Position numbers and translations under genes: made by a program
Part shown: in pieces, positions 46,701 to 56,340 of the stretch
Position numbering within the stretch: position 1 is the first letter of the stretch
How the letters are laid out: the number at the start of each line of letters is the position of its first letter
The notes under the pieces: generated by a model
Seen by the model: only the letters and a program-made list of their open reading frames with translations
The model's database searches: none
What the model was told of the DNA's origin: nothing
NCBI GenBank assembly: GCA_009767595.1
Contig: VSDK01019043.1
Location: 478,311-542,310, forward strand
Direction: 5' to 3'
Source: Symbiodinium kawagutii
Taxonomy: Eukaryota > Sar > Dinophyceae > Suessiales > Symbiodiniaceae
Length of the DNA: 64,000 nt

Positions 46701-48500
46701 GTTGCTGCATATAACATGCATGTTTATGCTTACATAAAAAAGCGTTCGAGCAGTGAGTGACCCTCACATATGCATTGGTAACGTTTTTTGGATTTGCGCT
46801 CGTTTGCACTTTTTTGCGCCGATTTGCGCTCGTTTTGCACTTTTTTTGCGCTACGTTTCTCTTTTGCAATTTGCAACTAGAGCTGCATAAATTAGAAAAG
46901 TGTACGTGCCACCCTGGCCAGTGTTATTGCATTGGGCAATCAGGTCATTCAAGGCAGCACGGTCAGCACTGGACACCGATACCTGAGCGCTGCACAAGGG
47001 GATGGACTTACCAGGGGGTCATCAATATGTACGTACCGTGAATCACTTCCAAGAGCATGACTTAATTGCAGACAGATTACCCTCTCAGTCAATTCGTTGT
47101 TGAATTGCTCGATGGCATCCATCCAACTATCGGGAACCTTGAGGTATTTGTTCTTGTAGAGGTACGCCCATGCCAGGTGAAGTTTGGAATCTTCCCATGG
47201 ATCCCCCAAAGCCATTGTTTCGAAGAGGGCTCTGTCAGTTTTGCTGGTGTCCACTTCCACCCGGGTTCGCAAGCTTGGTTGGGCAGTGACACGGCTTTCA
47301 AAGAGACCCATGAGCTTCTGGCAAAAGCCAGGTGTATAGGACCTCAGAGTACTAAGTAGAAAAAGCCAAGTTCCAACCCCTATAACTTTATATAGAAAGT
47401 GTTTTCCAAAACTGAGGAAGGAGCTGTGTTTTCTTCAGCGCATCTTTATCTCCTGTAAATTGTTTTTTTCCGGCCTTGGTCGTGGTTTTGCCTCAGCTAC
47501 ACAAATTTAAAGAATCAACAGTTGATGTATGGCCAATGTACTTTTTACAGACTTTGAATCTGGGACCCACACGTACTGTGTTGAACTGTGTCTTAGACTC
47601 TTTCTCATCCTTTGAAAGCCTACCCCTGTCGAGGCCCACTATCCACGGTCCGTTCGAGACCACAAGGCTCCGCTTCGGTGTTGGGTGGGAATAGTGCATC
47701 ATCCAAAAGGACACCTTCCATACCTCAGTGATGGGCAGACTTTATCTAGGGGTATGGGCCAGCTGGAAACAATATTGTGACAATTAACTCAGGTTTGGTC
47801 AAGAAGCATAGCAGATCCTGTTCATGAAATACTCCCACCGTCTGTGACGCATGAACAAGCTTTGGGACGGATGCTCGATGATGAAATACGACTGCTTGGC
47901 CACCAAAATAAAGCAAATCAACGTCACCCTTAGGGATGCATATTGCGGTTCAAAATGCACACGATCAGGACTGACATCATAGGTGCAAAACTCTTCATGC
48001 GCATATGCATTCAGGCTAGATTCAAACTTATGGTTTCGTTGGCATCGGCAACGAATGGCAGATGCATCGCACCCCATGCGTTTATGAAGCTGCGTTGGGA
48101 TGTGTGTCTAGCTGGTATTCCCCAAGACGCACAGCATGGTCCCATCAAGCAAACGGAATCTGGAAAAAGGCATAGAAGAGTGTGGATCACAAGCCTTAGC
48201 TTCGATCTAATGGGCAAAGTTGTAAATGCTGTCACTGGGTTAGTGAGCTGCGCTTAACACATGCATGGCTGCTGACTAAATATATTCATCAGAAAACTCA
48301 CTTGCATTTGGCTTTCCCAAAAGAACTCATTAATGCTTTATTGATGCTGAGAAACAGGATCCCAGGTGCCTGCAAGAAGTCCATGTAACGTTTGTCGGGG
48401 TCTAGGCTGCGATCAAACGATGCACACGTATAGCCATGCTCTGACCTTAGGCTGGCACAAGCAACCCCTGCTGGTGAAAAGTTGGGCCTATTACCTACAT
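43705..48500 (-). CDS. Gene D: cytosine-methyltransferase-like protein with coiled coil and basic tail
   Basis: Exons 5' to 3': about 48327-48490 (AGVACASLRSEHGYTCASFD, SAM-binding motif I-like); 48073-48159 (CLMGPCCASWGIPARHTS, motif IV-like with PC); about 47826-47990 (QSYFIIEHPSQSLF, motif VI-like, EHP for the usual ENV); 47534-47723 (WMMHYSHPTPKR, GLDRGRLSKDEKESK); 47413-47452; 47081-47342 (KTDRALFETMALGDPWEDSK); 46375-46472; 46208-46310 (coiled coil); 45831-46118 continuing to 45685; 45570-45640; 45026-45493; 44817-44971; 44231-44335; 44030-44213; and a basic last exon to 43705 (KPKRRKKTPK). Most junctions are phase-consistent, two with GC donors. The layout suggests an N-terminal DNA-methyltransferase fold and a long helical, basic C-terminus acting in the nucleus. 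Altered motif VI leaves catalysis open. Three one-base frame breaks (near 45802, 44129, 43742), two of them in five-base homopolymers, look like sequence errors or early decay. Confidence 0.72.
44756..44765. other. Assembly gap (10 N) with duplicated flanks
   Basis: The 78 bases at 44666-44743 are repeated at 44766-44843, exactly 100 bp on. Beyond that the two copies diverge by small differences. This points to two haplotype or contig ends joined without overlap removal. It cuts through the Ala-rich exon of gene D. Confidence 0.92.
46396..46765. repeat. 185-bp tandem duplication including an exon
   Basis: Two near-identical 185-bp copies (46396-46580 and 46581-46765). Each contains the gene D coiled-coil exon start (LADGCGMLENESEVNRQRS) with its acceptor. 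The upstream copy has its own GTCACT donor and would form a 27-codon phase 0-0 exon, so inclusion would keep the frame. Confidence 0.85.
46766..47080. other. Intron of gene D with TTTGCGCT repeats
   Basis: It contains several GATTTGCGCTCGTTTTGCAC-like copies at 46790-46875. No coding signal. Confidence 0.6.
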
Positions 48501-48784
48501 ACCGCTACGCTAGCTTCAAGCTATAAAGCAGAACCCCGACCAACAACATCCCTCCCAATGCAGCTTGAGTTCCAAGTTTTCGTAGCTTGAGCTTGGCCAC
48601 AAAAAAGGTCCATGAAGTGATATCGTGGCTCTACCCCCGGTAGATTCTGCGACCATAGGATCCCCAACACCACAGCGATCAGAATCTGGACAGGGCCCAA
48701 GGCTCAAGGGATTTCACATAGCTATCCTTGAACAGCCTATATGTGTTCAGGAATTGTTTCACCAAGTCATTTTTGATCAAGATT

Positions 48785-48976
48785 AAATTTGAAAGGGTTA
48801 CATTGGCTCAAAATGATCCCTCAAAAAAACCCTCAACGAAACAAAGTCTTGTTGAAGGTTTTTGTTTAAGCTACAGGACTGAATTTTAAAGGGTTACATT
48901 GGCTCAAAATGACCTCTCAAAAAAACCCTCAACGAAACAAAGTCTTGTTGAAGGTTTTTGTTTAAGCTACAGGACT
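48785..48976. repeat. 96-bp tandem duplication
   Basis: Two copies, 96 bp apart, contain AAAGGGTTACATTGGCTCAA, AACCCTCAACGAAACAAAG and GTTGAAGGTTTTTGTTTAAG. Each unit contains an inverted repeat (CCTCAACGAAACAAAG...CTTGTTGAAGG). It is intronic. Confidence 0.88.
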
Positions 48977-49479
48977 TCCCAAAATATACCAAACCATTTT
49001 GTCCAGCCTTGCCTTTGGGGCACCGCAGTGTATCAGATTCACAACAATGCTCTCTCCCCCACACCGCGGCATGGTCAACTAGATCTCAAGGACCCAGTTG
49101 CTACAAAACGTTTCGAACCAAACTGGCACAATTCAAAAGAGCAATTCAAGCGGCAACAGCATAATGTAAAGGGACGACATGCACACGGCTCGAGATCTGA
49201 TTACACACACGCACTTGACCTGCTGGGCAACTAATGAAAAATGCAAAGCAGGGCAAGGGGTCGATGGCCTGAATCATTGATCCAACCACCACGTTCGCAC
49301 TCCGACCTGCGTGGGGCAAGGCAATGGTATTTAAGTTCCCATGCGAGAATTTAGCTTTATGATGTTGCGCAGTTATATCGAATTCTTTTTTGGCCAGTGC
49401 AGGATTGATCAATATGCAGAGCGTGTAGTCACACACCGCAAGCTTCCGATTTGCTGCCTAGAATGAACCCCAAGGTTTG

Positions 49480-49640
49480 AAACACTAAAGATTGCTTTGC
49501 TAGCCTACCAAGCTAGGATTCCCCAGCTTGACAGCGCAAAACGTATCCCCCAAAAAGGCCGATATTGATGGCCACTCGCAGCACTCTCACATGTAGCGCT
49601 TTCAAGGCCAAGTCCAAAGGTTTCTCACTCAGTGGCTTCA
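49480..49640 (-). CDS. Possible small exon of gene D or B
   Basis: TGAG|TGAGAAACC opens a minus frame reading EKPLDLALKALHVRVLRVAI and ending GYVLRCQAGES at a stop. Composition is protein-like, but the stop and lack of a donor leave its role unclear. Confidence 0.3.
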
Positions 49641-49861
49641 TAAGCCTTAGATATGTTGGACTTGGATGAACTTGGTGGGAGCCCATTTTCATTAAGGACA
49701 GGATGGATATGACACGTACATCTCGGTGAAGTCCCAACACTGAACATCATCATGGTGTACGATGAGATGTACGTTGACGTCAATCCACACAGGTCAAAAC
49801 ATCGAACCAAAAAACTTAGGTAAAAAAACAAACAATTTGCTAACAGTTGGGCTAAGGAAAC

Positions 49862-50638
49862 ATCTCTCCCTTTCTTTCCTGCCTCCTCCTTTGTGAATCC
49901 TTCCTTCAGAGCTGCCCTGACTGCTTTGGCATAAGCAGATGACTTTCGCGATAGTCTACCCTTCTTCTCCTGGATGATGGCCTCTTTCTCCTCCTCTGTT
50001 GGTGTGCTTGCTGCTGATGCTGCTGCTTCTTCTGCCTTGCGCTTTGGTTGCCTGGCTCCTTTTCGAACACGCTTTGCTGCAGGCTCTTCCTCCTCCTTGG
50101 CATCTTTGGCATCTGTTGCCGCTTTTGCTTTGCTCTTTGCCCTTGACTTTGCCTTTGGTGCTTCCTTTGCTTGATCTTCAGATGTCTTGACCTTAGCTGC
50201 CTGGGCTTTTGCCTTAGCCTTCGCCTTTGCCTTCCCTTTTGCTTTGGGAGTTGTCTGTTTCCTGGCCTTTCTCTTTGGCTTGGGTTTTTCACTGCCCTCA
50301 TCATCATCCTCCTCTCCTGCATCATCCTCTCCTCCTTCCTCTTCTCCTACATCATCCTTTCCTGCATCATCCTTCTCCTCATCTTTATTTTTCTTGTCGC
50401 TGAGCATCTTTGTTTGCTCTGTGGGCGAAACAGGGGGCAGCTTGCTGAGAACCTTTGGGCGGTCATCCTTCACCTCATCTGCTGTGTTGCTGGGGTGCTG
50501 AGTTTCAGAACCATGTGCCGAAGATTCTGGTTTGGCTGCTTTGTGGGGGACAGTGTTTTGCGGGTCAGGATCTCCCAGTCGAAGTGTCGGGGCAGTCAAG
50601 ATATCGTCAACCTCCTTCTTCTCAACCAAAGGGATGTC
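49862..50638 (-). CDS. Lys/Ala/Glu-rich exon, 259 codons
   Basis: GCGCAG|GACATCC and AGAT|GTTTCC bound exactly 259 codons in phase 0-0. The exon opens DIPLVEKKEVDDILTAPTL, then has an acidic run (GEEEGGEDDAGEEDDDEGSE), then alternating Lys/Ala repeats (KAKGKAKAKAKAKAQAAK). It ends with LSRKSSAYAKAVRAALKEGF and TKEEAGKKGRD. The acidic-then-basic disorder suggests a chromatin or nuclear linker. The SRKSSAY helix at its end is a motif I associate with repeated dinoflagellate proteins. It probably forms the N-terminal part of gene D, but the exons that would join them were not identified. Confidence 0.72.
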
Positions 50639-51014
50639 CTGCGCAAATCTTGGAAAGAGCGTATGCTCATAAGCCTAGCTAAAGGTCCCAAACCTAGGGA
50701 AAGTGTTTTCAAGTCATATTAAATCATCAAAGCTTCTAGAAGTACACCTCAATATTTGCCCTTCCCAAGTTTGTGAGGGATAGGAGTAGAATCTAGGTTT
50801 GGAGTACCCAGAACATGATGAAGGTAAAATATGTAACATGATCGGACATAGACTCGGAATCCAGTGACCCCAAGATGATCCATGGCATTGATGACCGGCT
50901 GATCAGCTTTCAATTACATATATGCATATTATATGTTTACATGTATGCACTCCACACATTGTTTCTGTCATATAGGTTTTTATCAGCGTATGTGCATACA
51001 CACCCATGGTCTAG
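50639..51014. other. Spacer between gene B and the Lys-rich exon
   Basis: AT-rich, with ATATGCATATTATATG near 50930. No coding signal. Polyadenylation or promoter sites cannot be recognised. Confidence 0.5.
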
Positions 51015-53100
51015 CTAGATGATGTCCTCTGCGCAAGCAGCAACTTCCATTGCAGCTTCGGGATCGTATTGTAGAGTTTCGAAGTTGTCCACATTCAGCA
51101 TCGTACCTGAGAGCTGCAGAGCCCAACAATCAGAACCTATATAGTTGGCAGTAAGATGACATGGCCCAAGGGATGGGACTAAAAAGACGAAACACTATAT
51201 GAACCAAAGTACTGGGAGCCATATTGCTGGAAGCAGGGATAGTGCGGTTGAGCAAAGATCTCTGTTCCTCCAAGTCATTCAATTCTTTGGTCAACTGCTC
51301 CAGCATTGCGCATTCTTCCAACAATTGGTTTTGTAGATGATCCAATTCGGCTTGTTCTTTCAACACGGCATCCAGCTTCGGTTTCTCATCCATGAGGGCT
51401 TCAATGACTTTTTCCTCTTTCAACAAGGCTTCTAACTCCGCTTGTGCAGCTTTCAAGGCATCTTCACCAACCACTCCATGATGTGCATCTTTAACAGGGG
51501 GTGGGTTTTTCTCAGTGCTTTCCAAGTCCCCAAAATCAAGTCCTTAGCTGTCAGCAGCCTTGTGGGTAACATATATGATAATTTCAAAACAGCTACTTTT
51601 AAGTGGGGTCCCTTATTCAAAATGATCAAAAGCAAAAATATAAAAACATATTGTATACAGCGAAGGTTCTTTTGGGTGATGGGGTGATTGTCACCTTCGA
51701 AGCTTCACCACAAGATGAAGTAGTTCCCTCAAGCATGGTGCTGACCACACTAGTGCTAAGAGATGGGGTCGGAGTGGGAGTTTCATGATCCACCACGGCG
51801 CTGGCAGTGGTAGAGCCACCCCCCAATCCCTTCTCGGCATCAGGGGCAACAACTTCGCTGGCACGTTCTCCAACAGGACTGGGCCGTGCAGAAGCAGCCG
51901 CTGCTTCAGGGTCACCTCAAAGTGCCGCAAGTGTCATCCAAGCTTTGGTATGATTCCATCAGATATCAGCTTACTATACAGCAATGAATATTGATAATCG
52001 TATTATATATGTGATCAACCATGACCAACAATAAGTGCTGCGAAGTGGCCGTGGATGGAGTCAGGAACGTTTTCATCATCATCTGGACCAGATTCTTCCT
52101 CATTCGCAGGTTTCAACCCCCAAGGTTGGTTCTGGAGATTTCTGTGGGGTGCAGTGTAAGAAGTTACAAGGTGTCAGTCAGTCAGCGGGTTCGACCAGCA
52201 CTATGTTCGGTTCGGCGGTATGTCATCAATCCTATAATCCTGAACTAGCCAAGAATCAGTTTCGGTGGTGGTGATGTCATCCGACCCACCATCAGAGTCA
52301 TGTGAGCCATCATCATCTCCATTCTGCTCACCTTGCGAAAAGGTTGAGTAGCAGGGCTATGCTGAAGCTTAAGAAGAAGAACTGGCAGAAACTATATAAA
52401 TAGATAGTTGTTAAGCTAAGGGACGGGGGTCTGATGGAAGAGGAATTCCAGCAATGTGATACAGTCTTCGCATAGCTTGCTCCCTGGGATAATGTCCTCG
52501 CTTGGCAGCCCTGTTGAAAGTCGATATCAGCCTGCGAAGTAGCCAGGCTGCATCTCTCGCAATTTTACCTTGGGACGAAGATTGGGTGAAGTGAGAAAAC
52601 CTATTTGGCAAAATAGTTTCTAAGTGGTGTTCCAAAATAATTCTAAGTGCATCAAGACTACGATGCAAAGGACGCTTGCCCCTGGGACGGCACTGGTAGA
52701 AGAAGTTTGCCACATGTTCCTCGATCACATCAATCCCTGGACGGACACCAAGATGATCTAGCACTGGGCCCAGTACATCAGCATTGCTAACAACATCAGA
52801 CCGGACCAGGCAATTCTTGTCGGCGACCAATGCAATCCTCCCATGACTAGCCCGTGCGACTACTGACTCCATATTTTGCCATGCTCTCACAATGGGAGAC
52901 ATGGCCAGAAACCTATAGGAAACCTTTGCCCAAATGGATCTCGAGAAGTAATGCAGCGGAGGTTTCATAAGCAAATGCCAGCTTATATAAGATTCAAACA
53001 TATTGTGAGATCGAATCTAGCTCTGTTGACGCGCACCTCCAACTTGAATCAGCAAGCATGTGCAGGGCGGGGGCATTGGCCTCCTCGGCATAGTGTCACC
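51015..53100 (-). CDS. Gene B: acidic coiled-coil protein, at least six exons
   Basis: Exons 5' to 3': 52425 up to 52912 or further (RIALVADKNCLVRSDVV, VLGPVLDHLGVRPGIDVIEE, REQAMRRLYHIAGIPLPSD); about 52235-52331 (acidic, DDDGSHDSDGGSDD); 52020-52141 (PANEEESGPDDDENVPDSI); 51709-51915 (Ala/Ser/Pro/Thr-rich); 51213-51542 (coiled coil: AAQAELEALLKEEKVIEALM, LEQLTKELNDLEEQRSLLNR); 51015-51106 (TMLNVDNFETLQYDPEAAM, stop TAG). The last four junctions agree in phase. Acceptors are AG|GT or AG|GA and donors GT. An extra 5' piece near 53040-53100 (ALHMLADSSW) probably belongs. The first domain is globular and unnamed; the rest is disordered or coiled coil, which suggests a scaffold. Its intron style matches genes D and E. 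Confidence 0.7.
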
Positions 53101-53443
53101 CACCTGCAATGATAAGTGGTTGGGTTGTGGGTTCCCCTTTCTAAACGATCAATAAGCATGTGCAACATGCATGATCATCGGCAGGTGCCTTGCAAACCCA
53201 AGTGAAGGGGATGAAGATCTCCAAAACCACACCTGATGGCAACAGAAAGGATGTGATCAACCATGTTACTGAAGCTAAACATTGGGTGAACCTCGATCAA
53301 AGTTGAACTCCAGCACCAGCCATTGCTTGTACCTGGGGCTACCAGGACATCGAGTCATCGACTATGACATTACGTGCACACACGCACACACAAACATACA
53401 AAGGGCACACTGAGCAGCACGAGGAGAGGCCACAGGATGCCAA

Positions 53444-53457
53444 AGCCAAAATGGCTA
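53444..53457 (-). other. Possible relic of the dinoflagellate spliced leader
   Basis: On the minus strand the 14-mer TAGCCATTTTGGCT matches the middle of the 22-nt dinoflagellate spliced leader. The leader's first bases and its final CAAG are not matched. It lies about 350 bp upstream of gene B. Such relics mark reinserted trans-spliced mRNAs, but this could be chance: a 12-base partial match occurs near 145. Confidence 0.3.
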
Positions 53458-53661
53458 GGCAAAAAAGGAAAACTGCTCGTTTGTTGGATTTGTGCTCGAG
53501 ACCTTTTTTTAAGTAACCAATTACAAGTTTATGCTACCAGCTCTTGATTTACGTAGCGAACAACAGGTGGGATGTAAATTTATGTATCGTTGGATGATCA
53601 AGGCTGAATGTTTCTAAGGTATACTGAGCTTATGGTGACTCAATCTATTTAGTGCACTAAC

Positions 53662-53783
53662 CTGCTTGGAAATTCGACCGTTGATCCAGCTCGCCCTACA
53701 AGGGACCCACCCCTGCGTGGTGCCTGTGAGACGAAGGCTTCCAGCACGGAATCGCTCCAATCCACGGGAGCCAAATCCAAGTC
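53662..53783 (-). CDS. Coding exon, 40 codons
   Basis: CGTAG|GACTTGG and CAG|GTTAGT bound two bases plus 40 codons. The peptide includes GFGSRGLERFRAGSLRLTG and WVPCRASWINGRISKQ. The donor is good. It may be an upstream exon of gene B or the end of the next gene. Confidence 0.52.
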
Positions 53784-54153
53784 CTACGCAGCTCACCCAC
53801 GGAGCTCCCAGGGGGTGGGTTCTGTGCGACCTGGGAGGAGTCCAACGAGCACCTGGATGTGCATCCCCACGGCTCGTAAGTGGTCACAATTCCCATGGTT
53901 TCTAGGGCTTAGTTCAGCTACCTTACAAAGTTATTAACCATAGTAACAGCCTCAGGTGCACATCCAAATATTCTGCTGGGAAGTCGAATGAAACCTCCCA
54001 ACTGGCTATTGCAATCGGAGTCCTATGGTCCTTTGAGCCCTCTCTTTCAGGATCCTCTCAAGTAGGTCTCAAACTACAGAAATGACTTGTAACCCTGGTT
54101 GCAAATCCAATTGTGCCATACTACCAGGGGGAGACATCACGGATCCCCTTCAC

Positions 54154-54271
54154 CGCCATGTCGCGCACGGTAACCGCGCCTGAATGGGACAGCCTTGTGC
54201 GATGTCATTGGGATCAACGACCTGGTGCATTTCCAGCACGGCAGCCGTCATGAGCCTTGCCAGTATGAAAC
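54154..54271 (-). CDS. Coding exon, 38 codons
   Basis: GGCAG|GTTTCAT and GGCG|GTGAAG bound two bases, 38 codons and two bases. The peptide includes LARLMTAAVLEMHQVVDPND and IAQGCPIQARLPCATW. Strong protein composition. No family assigned. Confidence 0.6.
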
Positions 54272-54688
54272 CTGCCAGAATTCTTCAACCGTTGCCATAA
54301 TCGAACCATCATCGAACCATCATTTTGACCAACTTTGACCACCTCTCTACCGTGGGTAACCATCAAAAGCTACGTATCATCATCAATGATTCATGAAGGT
54401 CCCAGCAATCCACTCAGGGGTGGGCTGATGATTGATAAAGCACCGAAATGATTAATCAGTAAGCAATCAATTAGTATGTTGAGGATTAAGCATTAAGATC
54501 AATATTGATTAAACACCAAATGTTCAATGCACCATTCAAAAAGCACCGACCAAAATCGTTCAAATAAATATCAATAAACATTATATTTTGCCTTGTTAAA
54601 CTTAGCACCAATAAATGTTTACCGTGCACCAATCAAAATAGTTCAAAATAAACCAGTCATAGCCATCAATTAATATATAACAACGGAC

Positions 54689-54896
54689 TTTGGCTGTGTG
54701 CAACATCTTTTCTTCTAAGGAGTTCTGGGTGAGGCTGCTTGTCACGATAAGACCTGGAGGAACTTCAAATTGCGGTGTCAGTCCCAAAAAACACAGCTGG
54801 AGTGCGTTGAAGTCAAGTTGAGTGTCACCGGTATTTTGCTCACGCCATAGAACCTCGCTACTCAAAAAAATTGAGTCTTGCAGCGCTTGCTTTTCC
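54689..54896 (-). CDS. Coding exon, 69 codons
   Basis: TTAG|GGAAAAG and AAA|GTCCGT bound one base plus 69 codons. The peptide includes LQDSIFLSSEVLWREQNTGD, LQLCFLGLTPQFEVPPGLIV and SLTQNSLEEKMLHTAK. GC content is moderate, so openness is meaningful. Unknown protein. Confidence 0.62.
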
Positions 54897-55461
54897 CTAA
54901 GGTGCATCCCCAGCAGTTCTATCAGTGGCCCACTTCACCCCCAACTCACGGAATTCACCCCATGGCTCCGGCAAACAAACCAGCAACATCCAACAATTCT
55001 ACTGTGTGGTGAACTAGCTTGGACAGCTGGATTACTACCATATTCTACAGGGAAGCCCTGGGTTTCACCACCTGAAATCCTGGATTTTTCATTGCCAGGT
55101 AATGGTAGGTGGTGTCAACTGCACCGAGTCCCTCCAGGCATCGCTCACTTGGTTTTGTTCATGTTTGGGTAGCTACCAGGCAAATAGTCGATACAATTCA
55201 ATTTCGGTGGTGAATAAATTATCCACCAGCTCGTTCACCAGCTAGCTAACCAGCCGGTTAACCAGCTAGTTAATCAACCAGCTAGTTGTTAATCGCTTAT
55301 ACCATTTTTATTGGCCATTACCGTCTTATTATTAGGTAAGTAATGATTATAAACCCACACAACAAATTACACAACCATCATGAACCATAGTCCGTTGAAA
55401 TTCATCGGTTAAGCCACGATTGATGGAAACAACCAGGGCGAATCTCAACCGACGAATCCAC

Positions 55462-55539
55462 CCAGGGTGTGCCACTCCCCACGCGGTGCCCCCCGCTGAG
55501 TGGAACCCACGTCGGGCTGGTGGAGCTGCACACTGAGAC
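55462..55539 (-). CDS. Candidate coding exon, 26 codons
   Basis: CTAAG|GTCTCAG and TGG|GTGGATT bound exactly 26 codons in phase 0-0, including SVCSSTSPTWVPLSGGHRV. The plus strand is open too (LVELHTETLERADCVARIG), so strand is not certain. Confidence 0.42.
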
Positions 55540-55609
55540 CTTAGAGCGAGCCGACTGCGTTGCCAGAATCGGGAAGGGGTGGGTCAGCACCGCTGGACAC
55601 CTAAAAAAC

Positions 55610-55690
55610 ATGGGATTTTCTAGGGAAACCATGGGATTTTGTAATGAAACTATGGGATTTTGTAAGGAAACTACGGGATCATATGGGGAA
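55610..55690. repeat. 21-bp tandem repeat, about four copies
   Basis: ATGGGATTTT and variants recur at 55610, 55631, 55652 and 55673, each followed by a GAAAC block. The unit is in-frame on both strands. Confidence 0.85.
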
Positions 55691-56340
55691 ACCACGGGGT
55701 GTTGGATATGGCTAACTATGGCTCATAATGGTTTCCACGGTTTAAAGCCGTCAATGCTTGTTGACCGTAGGGAAGAATGACCAACAAAAATGGCGCAATG
55801 GGTGAACAATTTGCTGGTTGACTAGCTGGTGGATGGTTGATAATAGGTGGTGATCACCAACAATAGCAGTGGATATGCCAACTATATGATCCATGTATGG
55901 TGGGTTGTCAAGCCATACGGGGCCCCAACAATCGTTGGTTTATCAAAATTCATTGCTAAAAAAGATCTGCAAACTTAGTGATTTGAGGGTTCCTAGTTTT
56001 GAGACCCATATGGATGAGTTATGTCGGGGTGAGTACATTGCACACAGACCATCGAGTTGATGAACATGAGCTCACGGGAGCGTGATAAGCTGTACGAAAA
56101 ATATGAATATGTCATGTTAGCAAAATCAATTCACACACACACACATACGCACATGTACACACGCACAAATATATGTATACGTATATATACATAGATACAT
56201 ATATGAAAATAAAATACGAAGGGTTTCCATGTTAGCTAAAAGCATCCCTCACAATGACAGAACCACAAGGATTTCTCATTGCAAAGAACGAGCTATAAAG
56301 ATCAGGGAATACTTCCAGGTTAGTTTGCCACCTTCTTCAG

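Noticed and set aside
48800..48910. Spliced-leader relics in the 96-bp repeat (ATTGGCTCAAAATG)
   Set aside because: Only TTGGCTCAA is shared, the CCATTT part is missing, and both copies come from one tandem duplication.
49906..50722. Gln/Arg-rich and Ser/Leu/Phe ORFs overlapping the Lys-rich exon
   Set aside because: Other-frame and opposite-strand shadows of the 259-codon exon, which has proper splice sites and phase.
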